The notes under the pieces: model-generated
Told to the model about the DNA's origin: nothing
What the model saw: the letters and a program-made list of their open reading frames with translations, nothing else
The model's database searches: none
Shown: one piece after another, positions 33,169 through 37,938 of the stretch
How positions within the stretch are numbered: position 1 is the stretch's first letter
How the letters are laid out: every line of letters starts with the position of its first letter
Made by a program: the position numbers and the translations under genes
Assembly (NCBI GenBank): GCA_025929535.1
Contig: JAICLZ010000041.1
Location: forward strand, 1-37,938
Length of the DNA stretch: 37,938 bases
Reading direction: 5' to 3'
Origin: Gemmatimonadaceae bacterium
GTDB taxonomy: Bacteria; Gemmatimonadota; Gemmatimonadetes; Gemmatimonadales; Gemmatimonadaceae

Positions 33169-33238
33169 CGCATCACGCCGCTCGCATCACACGGCTCGCA
33201 TCACACGGCTCGCATCACGCCGCTCGGATCACGCCGCT
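33169..33238. repeat. Five tandem 14-bp repeats
   Basis: Five consecutive units of consensus CGCATCACGCCGCT (units begin at 33169, 33183, 33197, 33211, 33225). Units 2 and 3 read CACACGGCT, and unit 5 has CGG for CGC at its start. The array overlaps the 3' end of the minus-strand hypothetical gene and supplies its stop codon. Confidence 0.85.
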
Positions 33239-33462
33239 CGCGGCGCGATCACGCGAGTCGTCTCCTCGTCGGCTTCCGGCGCGGGGCCCCAGATGTACGC
33301 GAAGAACGCAGGCGTCGGCTCGTCCCGGCTGCCACGCGAGATCACGATTCCAACGGGCTCGCTTTCCTTCTCTGATTCGGCTGCCTTTCGCATGACGGCA
33401 TCCCTCGGCACGGATGAGAAAAAGCCCCCGTAACGGTCGAGGGCCGCCCACCTGTAAAGCAC
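33229..33462 (-). CDS. Small hypothetical protein
   Basis: 77 residues with normal-looking composition, including DRYGGFFSSVPRDAVMRKA, PVGIVISRGSRDEPTPAFFAYIWGPAP and an acidic segment EADEET. No signal peptide, membrane helix or known domain was recognised. The stop codon lies in the last unit of the 14-bp tandem array, so the C-terminus may vary between strains. It is 140 bp downstream of the methyltransferase-like gene on the same strand. Confidence 0.6.
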   Translation of the reverse strand: MLYRWAALDRYGGFFSSVPRDAVMRKAAESEKESEPVGIVISRGSRDEPTPAFFAYIWGPAPEADEETTRVIAPRAA

Positions 33463-33603
33463 CGTCCATGCCCTGCGCCACAGCGCCGGTATGTTTGAGC
33501 TAAATCGTTGTTATGTAATGAGTTGCCATTTCGCCAAGGACCTTGCCTCGCGGCGGACGACGCGAAGTGACACGTCCCGCGGACGTACAGGCGTGTCAAA
33601 ACG

Positions 33604-34371
33604 CTACGCGACCGCTTTCCGTGCGGAGAACGTCTCGTTGCCGAGCGATCCTTCCACTGTGGTCTGCCATCCATAGTAGGAAGCCTCGAGCTCCTCCAGT
33701 GGAACCAGCCTCACGCCGTCCGAGCTCGTCTCCACCACATGCACCCCGCCGTCCTTCGTGGCCGCCTGAAGAATCGAAAGCGCCTTCTGCCGTTGCTGGG
33801 GTGTGAGCTCCTGGAGCGCCGCCGCTGCGCAGACCACCGCACTGATCGGAAAGTCCGGTTCCCAGCCTGCGAGATCGCTCACCACCCCGCGGATCCTTCC
33901 CGTGAGCCCCACTCCCGCTGCCGCATCGATCACGCGCTCGATCACATCTTCGGTGGGATCGAGCGTCGTCACATCGCAGCCATTCGCCGCGAGATAGAGC
34001 GAGCGTCCCTCCGTGCGCGCGCCGGCAACGAGAACGTGTCCGTCGTGCGCCGCCGCCGCCGTGCGCGCGATCGCACCATCCGGCTGCATTCCCCAACTCT
34101 CCGGCTTCTTGAACTCCGCGAGCTGCTTCAGTCGCTCCTTGCGCCACGTTGCGAAGGTCCGCAATCCGAGTCGTTTGCGAATGATGCGGTCGACCTCTTC
34201 GCAGAGCAGCAGCTCGGTGAGCGCGAGCTGCTGCTGCGCTTCGAGCGACTTCACCGCCTCGTCTCCGATGCCCAGGATGGTCTTGCGATCCAGGCGATCC
34301 TTGTAATTCTCGATCTCCCGTTCGACGAACAGCTCGTATTCGTGCTTGAGTGAGCGCGGTCGATAGGCCAT
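33604..34371 (-). CDS. Methyltransferase-like protein with N-terminal helical domain
   Basis: 255 residues. The N-terminal about 100 residues are charged and helical (LKHEYELFVEREIENYKDRLDRK, LALTELLLCEEVDRIIRKRL). The C-terminal part resembles a class I SAM-dependent methyltransferase: GHVLVAGARTEGRSLYLAANGCDVTTLDPTEDVIERV matches motifs I/II, with Gly-Ala replacing the usual Gly-Cys-Gly. ISAVVCAAAALQELTPQQRQKAL and DGGVHVVETSSDG match the later motifs. The glycine loop is degenerate, so SAM binding is not certain. Substrate unknown; cytoplasmic. Confidence 0.75.
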   Translation of the reverse strand: MAYRPRSLKHEYELFVEREIENYKDRLDRKTILGIGDEAVKSLEAQQQLALTELLLCEEVDRIIRKRLGLRTFATWRKERLKQLAEFKKPESWGMQPDGAIARTAAAAHDGHVLVAGARTEGRSLYLAANGCDVTTLDPTEDVIERVIDAAAGVGLTGRIRGVVSDLAGWEPDFPISAVVCAAAALQELTPQQRQKALSILQAATKDGGVHVVETSSDGVRLVPLEELEASYYGWQTTVEGSLGNETFSARKAVA

Positions 34372-34439
34372 GGGTATGCGGCTGGAGTCAGGCGTAAGCT
34401 AGATGACTCTCGATGCGTTGCAAGGCCATCGCCCGTTCA

Positions 34440-35303
34440 TCACGCAGGCTCGACGTGCACCAGCACCTCGGCAACGCCGAGCTCCTTCGAGATTTTCTCC
34501 TCGACGGTGTCCGCGATGTGATGCGCCTGCTCGACCGTCGTTTCTCCATGCACACCGATCGTCACCTCGGCGAACAGCACGTCGCTGGCGATCGCCCGCG
34601 AGCGTACGGTGCGCACGTCCACGACATTCGGGATCGCCCCCACCAGTCGCCGCAGCACACTGGCGTCGACGCCGCGCTCGTCGACGAGCACCGGCACGGT
34701 GTGCTTCACGATCTGGTATCCGTTCCACGCGATGAGCAGCGCGACGCCGATCGCGAGCAGGGCATCGACCGCGCCATAGCCGCCGCGCGCCAGCACCAGC
34801 GACGCGAACGCCGCCGCCGTGACGTAGATGTCGCTGCGCGTGTGCGCGGCGTCGGCGAGCAGGAAATCGCTGTTGAGCTGGCGCGCGCGGCGCCGTTCGA
34901 ACCAGACCACGGCCACGTTCACGAACATCGTTGCGGCAATGAGCGAGAGCTCGGTGAGCGAGGGGAACACCGGATGCTCATTGACGATCAGATGCCGCAC
35001 GCCTTCACGCAGGAGCTCGAAGCACGAGATCGAGAGGAACCCGACGATGGCGAGCGCGCCGAGCGTCTCGAACTTCTGATGGCCGTAGGGATGGTCTTCG
35101 TCCGGTTCCTGCGACGCCACACGCACGAGGGCTATCCCGACGATGTTGTTGAGCACATCGAGAGCGGATTCGAGCGACGCGCCGAGCACCGAGAGCGCGT
35201 TCGTGCGAATGCCGACGACGATCTTCACGGCCGCCACGAGCGCATTCAGCACCAGAATCAGGATGAGCGTGTTGCGGACGGCGGGCTCGCGATGTGTGCT
35301 CAC
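34440..35303 (-). CDS. Cation diffusion facilitator (CDF) family metal/proton antiporter
   Basis: 287 residues from GTG 35303. About six membrane helices are visible, followed by a cytoplasmic C-terminal domain (VVDVRTVRSRAIASDVLFAEVTIGVHGETTVEQAHHIADTVEEKI) typical of CDF dimers. The metal site residues align with those of YiiP: E45 (Asp in YiiP), D49, H154 and D158 in DAAHTRSD. The HPYGHQKFE loop is a family hallmark. Likely exports Zn2+, Mn2+ or Fe2+ in exchange for protons; the Glu/Asp change may affect choice. Divergent from fpg with an 82-bp gap. The longer frame to 35591 runs antisense into fpg and is not used. Confidence 0.9.
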   Translation of the reverse strand: MSTHREPAVRNTLILILVLNALVAAVKIVVGIRTNALSVLGASLESALDVLNNIVGIALVRVASQEPDEDHPYGHQKFETLGALAIVGFLSISCFELLREGVRHLIVNEHPVFPSLTELSLIAATMFVNVAVVWFERRRARQLNSDFLLADAAHTRSDIYVTAAAFASLVLARGGYGAVDALLAIGVALLIAWNGYQIVKHTVPVLVDERGVDASVLRRLVGAIPNVVDVRTVRSRAIASDVLFAEVTIGVHGETTVEQAHHIADTVEEKISKELGVAEVLVHVEPA

Positions 35304-35385
35304 GGCAGAAGAATGCCCCCTTCGGCACGACGCGGGCAATGCCGCAGCGGTGTCGTGTGCGGAGCGCGCACGATAGCTTTTCATC

Positions 35386-36162
35386 ATGCCAGAGCTCCCC
35401 GAAGTCGAAGCGGCGCGAAAGCAGCTCGCGACCGCCGCGGAAGGCAAGGTCATCGTGCGGCTGCGGCTGCTGCATCCGTCGCTCGCGAAGCGGATCGCGC
35501 CCGCGCGGCTGCGCAAGCTGAAGGGGCGCCGCATCGAGCGCGTGGAACGCCGCGGCAAGCACCAGCTCCTCCATCTCGACGATGGGCGCACGCTCGCGAT
35601 TCACTTCCGCATGAATGGCGACTGGAGCATGGGCGCGGTCGGCGATGACGAGCCTCGCTTCACCCGCGCATCGCTCGAGCTGGAGGACGGCACGCGCGTC
35701 GCACTGACGGACATGCGCGCGCTCTCGACGGTGGAGCTCTTCGACGTGGGAGAAGGTGACCCCGAGCTCGGTCCCGAGCCCAGCGATCCCGCCTTCAATG
35801 CCGATACGCTGGGCGTCGCACTCGCACGTCGGCGCGGCGCGATCAAGCCGGCGCTCCTCGATCAGCACATGGTTGCCGGCATCGGAAACATCTACGCCGC
35901 CGAGGCGCTGTGGCTGGCGAAGATCAGTCCGAAAGCGAAATCGGCGTCGTTGAGCGCGCACCGGCGAGAGCGGCTGATCCAGGCGATTCGCGACGTGCTC
36001 GGCGACGCGCCGGCGGGGCGATATTGGGCGAAACAGGAGGGATCGCGCTGGAACGTGTACGATCGTGAGGGCGAGAAGTGTCCACGGTGCGGGGCCACGA
36101 TCAGGCGGATCGTGCAGGCGGGGCGATCGACGTTTTACTGCCCGGTGGATCAGAAGAGCTGA
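35386..36162 (+). CDS. mutM: Formamidopyrimidine-DNA glycosylase (Fpg/MutM family)
   Basis: 258 residues. Bifunctional base-excision repair enzyme for 8-oxoguanine and related lesions. Catalytic P1 and E2 after Met removal (MPELPEVE), K57 (RRGKHQ), the helix-two-turn-helix block MVAGIGNIYAAEALW and the DNA-contacting Arg in QAGRSTFYC are present. The C-terminal zinc finger is CPRC and CPVD (C232, C235, C252, D255): the fourth Cys is replaced by Asp. Some family members are Nei-like or plant/fungal-type without zinc, so substrate range could differ. It stands alone and is convergent with the rlmI-like gene. Confidence 0.9.
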   Translation: MPELPEVEAARKQLATAAEGKVIVRLRLLHPSLAKRIAPARLRKLKGRRIERVERRGKHQLLHLDDGRTLAIHFRMNGDWSMGAVGDDEPRFTRASLELEDGTRVALTDMRALSTVELFDVGEGDPELGPEPSDPAFNADTLGVALARRRGAIKPALLDQHMVAGIGNIYAAEALWLAKISPKAKSASLSAHRRERLIQAIRDVLGDAPAGRYWAKQEGSRWNVYDREGEKCPRCGATIRRIVQAGRSTFYCPVDQKS

Positions 36163-36177
36163 CGTCCGTGCGGGACG

Positions 36178-37380
36178 TCAGTCGAGCGCCTCGAGCAACG
36201 CCCCCTTGATGTAGCCGCTCTCCGGGATCGTGAGCACCTCGGGATGATCGAGCGGCTGGCCGCGCCATTCGCGCAGTGCGATCCGGCGTCCGCTGTCGGC
36301 GGCGGCATCGCGGAGCATGTCGCGAAAGAGTGATGCGGACACGTGGAAGCTGCAGCTCGCGGTGAAGAGCATCCCGCCGGACGACAGAAGGCGCATCGCG
36401 CGCAGATTGATCTCCTTGTAGCCGCGCAGTGCGGCGTCCACCGAGTGTCGCGTCTTCGCGAATGCGGGCGGGTCGAGGGCAATCGTGTCGTAGTGAACGC
36501 CGGCGGCTTCCTGTGCGCGGAGAAACTCGAACGCGTCGGTCTGCACGGTCTCGACGTTCGTGAAGCCGTTGCGCGCAGCGTTGTCGCGCGCGCGCGCCAG
36601 CGCGGGGCCGGAGGAGTCGAGCGCGGTGACGTGCGTCGCGTTGCGGGCAAGGTGCAGCGCGAAGGAGCCGTGATACGCGAAGCAGTCGAGCGCGCGTCCA
36701 CGAGCGATGCTGCCGACGAGCACGCGATTCTCGCGCTGGTCGAGGAAGGCGCCGGTCTTTTGCCCGTCCCACGGCGCGGCGAGGTAGCGCACCCCATGCT
36801 CGACGACCTCGATCTCCCGCGGGACGTCGCCCGAGAGGAGCTCTGTTGCGCGGCCGAGTCCTTCTCTGGTGCGCACGGCGGTGTCGTTGCGCGCGAGGAT
36901 GCCGAGTGGTGCGAGAAGCTCGTGGAGCGCGCTCACGATGGACGCGCGGAAGCGCTCGAGCCCGGCGCTCAGCAGCTGCACGACGAGCCATCGGTCGTAG
37001 CGATCGACGATGAGCGAGGGGAGCGCATCGGCTTCGGCGTGCACGATGCGATAGGCGTTGGTGTGTGCGGAGAGTGGCTCACGTCGCGCGAGCGCGCGAG
37101 CCAGCCGGTCGCGCCACCATGCGGCGTCGAGCGAGGCAGCGGGATCGCGGTCGAGCAGGCGGAGCGCGATCTCGGATGCGGGGCTGTAGAGGGCGACGCC
37201 GAGTGGCCGGCGGGCGCGGTCGGTGACGATGATGGGACCGGCGGGCGCATCGGGCGGATCGATGAGGTCGCTGCGATAGATCCAGGGATGACCGACCGCC
37301 CATCGATCGGCGCCGCGCGCCGAAACGGTGGCGCGTTGCGCGGGAGTGGGGCGGGGATCGAGAACGGTGGCGGAGGTCAT
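36178..37380 (-). CDS. RlmI-like class I SAM-dependent rRNA methyltransferase
   Basis: 400 residues from ATG 37380. An N-terminal PUA-like domain (GADRWAVGHPWIYRSDLIDPP, ARRPLGVALYSP) and a middle EEHEE-type region precede the Rossmann methyltransferase core: GQKTGAFLDQRENR, ALDCFAYHGSFALHLARN (motif I), VTALDSSGPALARARDNA, IALDPPAFAKTRHSVDAAL (motif IV, DPPAF) and LFTASCSFHVS with the Cys expected for 5-methylcytosine chemistry. This matches the family that methylates C1962 of 23S rRNA. It lies next to the 23S rRNA gene on the opposite strand. No Shine-Dalgarno sequence is seen at the ATG; the frame continues upstream to 37563. Confidence 0.9.
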   Translation of the reverse strand: MTSATVLDPRPTPAQRATVSARGADRWAVGHPWIYRSDLIDPPDAPAGPIIVTDRARRPLGVALYSPASEIALRLLDRDPAASLDAAWWRDRLARALARREPLSAHTNAYRIVHAEADALPSLIVDRYDRWLVVQLLSAGLERFRASIVSALHELLAPLGILARNDTAVRTREGLGRATELLSGDVPREIEVVEHGVRYLAAPWDGQKTGAFLDQRENRVLVGSIARGRALDCFAYHGSFALHLARNATHVTALDSSGPALARARDNAARNGFTNVETVQTDAFEFLRAQEAAGVHYDTIALDPPAFAKTRHSVDAALRGYKEINLRAMRLLSSGGMLFTASCSFHVSASLFRDMLRDAAADSGRRIALREWRGQPLDHPEVLTIPESGYIKGALLEALD

Positions 37381-37457
37381 GGGAGGAAAGCTAACGGCGA
37401 CGAGTTGTGCGGATGATTCGTGCGTGCCGTGATGCGTGGCGAGGGACACTGACGCCC

Positions 37458-37486
37458 TTGAAGTGCGTGAAAGTGAAGTGTATTGT
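37458..37486 (+). promoter_or_regulatory. Upstream rRNA promoter candidate (P1)
   Basis: TTGAAG (37458-37463), a 17-bp spacer and TATTGT (37481-37486). It is weaker than the second pair and may be a tandem rRNA promoter. Confidence 0.35.
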
Positions 37487-37556
37487 TCCCGTCCCTTCGG
37501 GGTCATGTTACGCAGGCGCCACGGGTTACATGGTGGTGGGAGGTTGGTGGCGGCCG

Positions 37557-37585
37557 TTGACACGAAGCCGGAGGCTTTGTAAACT
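37557..37585 (+). promoter_or_regulatory. Main 23S rRNA promoter (P2)
   Basis: Consensus -35 TTGACA (37557-37562), a 17-bp spacer and TAAACT (37580-37585). A transcription start near 37592 would give a leader of about 210 nt before the 23S rRNA. Confidence 0.7.
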
Positions 37586-37595
37586 ATTGGGCTCC

Positions 37596-37619
37596 CCGCG
37601 ACCGATTTTCGAGTCGCGG
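37596..37619 (+). other. Hairpin in the rRNA leader
   Basis: CCGCGAC (37596-37602) pairs with GTCGCGG (37613-37619) over a 10-base loop that can pair partly inside. It is located at the predicted 5' end of the transcript. Confidence 0.5.
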
Positions 37620-37620
37620 C

Positions 37621-37634
37621 GCTATTTGAAAAAT
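37621..37634 (+). promoter_or_regulatory. boxA-like antitermination motif
   Basis: GCTATTTGAAAAAT directly after the leader hairpin resembles the TTTGAAAA-type boxA of bacterial rRNA leaders, where Nus factors load to prevent Rho-dependent termination. Confidence 0.45.
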
Positions 37635-37799
37635 GATCATGGATGAGTAGATCGTGGGATATGAATTCTCATCGAGCTCGGAGTGCGCGGCGCGGATGAC
37701 TTCTGCGTCGTGTGTGACGAGATCGAAGTGATTGCAACTGTTGTATGACTGTTGTATGGCAGTATCGAGTAGTAGGGCTCTGCTTGCTACGAACTATTG

Positions 37800-37938
37800 T
37801 AGTCAAGCGAGCGAAGGCATGTGGAGGATGCCTGGGCACACGGAGGCGAGGAAGGCCGCGGTAAGCTGCGATAAGCCAGGGGGAGCGGCACACACGCACT
37901 GATCCCTGGATGGCCGAATGGGGAAACCCGGCAGTCAG
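37800..37938 (+). rRNA. rrl: 23S ribosomal RNA, 5' end (truncated by the window)
   Basis: The last about 139 bases match the conserved start of bacterial 23S rRNA. TCAAGCGAGCGAAGGCATG is followed by GTGGAGGATGCCTGGGCA, GAGGCGAGGAAGGCCG, GCGATAAGC and CCGAATGGGGAAACCC, in the order and spacing of helices 1-15 of domain I. The exact 5' end is set by similarity and could be off by several bases. The gene continues beyond the window. It encodes the large-subunit rRNA and is preceded by its own promoter rather than a 16S-tRNA spacer. Confidence 0.92.

Larger units (their letters stand above)
37381..37799. other. Intergenic region and 23S rRNA leader without 16S or tRNA genes
   Basis: About 420 bp between the methyltransferase gene and the 23S rRNA. 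It holds two promoter-like pairs, a GC hairpin, a boxA-like motif and a short direct repeat (ACTGTTGTATG twice). No tRNA fold and no 16S 3' end are visible. Confidence 0.75.

Noticed and set aside
33169..33238. Possible CRISPR array
   Set aside because: Units are 14 bp and contiguous with no spacers, and no cas genes are present.
37590..37800. tRNA gene in the 23S leader
   Set aside because: No T-loop consensus (GGTTCRA) or CCA-type acceptor stem pairing could be found on either strand.

Overview
The window is a GC-rich (roughly 65%) bacterial chromosome segment with tight gene packing, frequent GTGA/ATGA start-stop overlaps and no phage or transposase genes. Gene content (class A PBP, NtrY/NtrC-like pair with DUF4390, Tat-targeted TldD proteins, futalosine-type amidohydrolase, M14 peptidase with signal peptide, diderm outer-membrane barrels) suggests a soil-type diderm such as a member of Gemmatimonadota. 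That assignment is inference from style and gene families; no marker in the window proves it.

Layout. (1) 0.1-4.5 kb, plus strand: class A penicillin-binding protein, PHP-domain phosphoesterase and amidohydrolase, translationally coupled by GTGA overlaps. (2) 4.6-6.8 kb, plus: small secreted protein, branched-chain aminotransferase with a clear terminator, HNH endonuclease. (3) 6.8-12.1 kb, minus: a five-gene envelope-signalling operon read from right to left: NtrY-like kinase, small membrane/coiled-coil protein, sigma54-type response regulator, Omp85-like barrel with a bactofilin-like front end, DUF4390-like protein. (4) 12.2-16.3 kb, plus: acyl-CoA synthetase, a NYN-LOTUS RNA-biology protein with an RGG segment, 3-methyladenine glycosylase. 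(5) 16.5-22.0 kb, minus: outer-membrane protein, M14 metallopeptidase, and the threonine-to-glycine pair kbl-tdh. (6) 22.0-22.6 kb: a non-coding patch of direct and inverted repeats. (7) 22.6-26.4 kb, minus: atypical SDR and a large Cys-type molybdenum formate dehydrogenase catalytic subunit with its own Fe-S domains. (8) 26.4-26.9 kb: a second inverted-repeat patch and a promoter. (9) 26.9-33.1 kb, plus: the most unusual region, a tandem duplication of a TldD/TldE (PmbA) pair. Both TldD copies carry twin-arginine signals, the second TldE is cut by one in-frame TAG, and a 33-residue lysine-rich protein with a strong terminator follows. (10) 33.2-35.3 kb, minus: small hypothetical protein ending in a 14-bp tandem repeat, methyltransferase-like protein, CDF metal transporter. 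(11) 35.4-36.2 kb, plus: Fpg/MutM with a modified zinc finger; 36.2-37.4 kb, minus: RlmI-like 23S rRNA methyltransferase. (12) 37.46-37.94 kb, plus: rRNA promoters, a leader with a boxA-like motif and the 5' end of a 23S rRNA gene with no 16S or tRNA in front of it.

How the parts work together: two base-excision repair glycosylases (Mpg, Fpg) are present but unlinked. Threonine catabolism is a complete two-step operon. The NtrY/NtrC-like operon couples a membrane sensor to outer-membrane biogenesis-type proteins. The TldD/TldE block looks like a periplasmic peptide- or cofactor-maturation system whose substrate is unknown.
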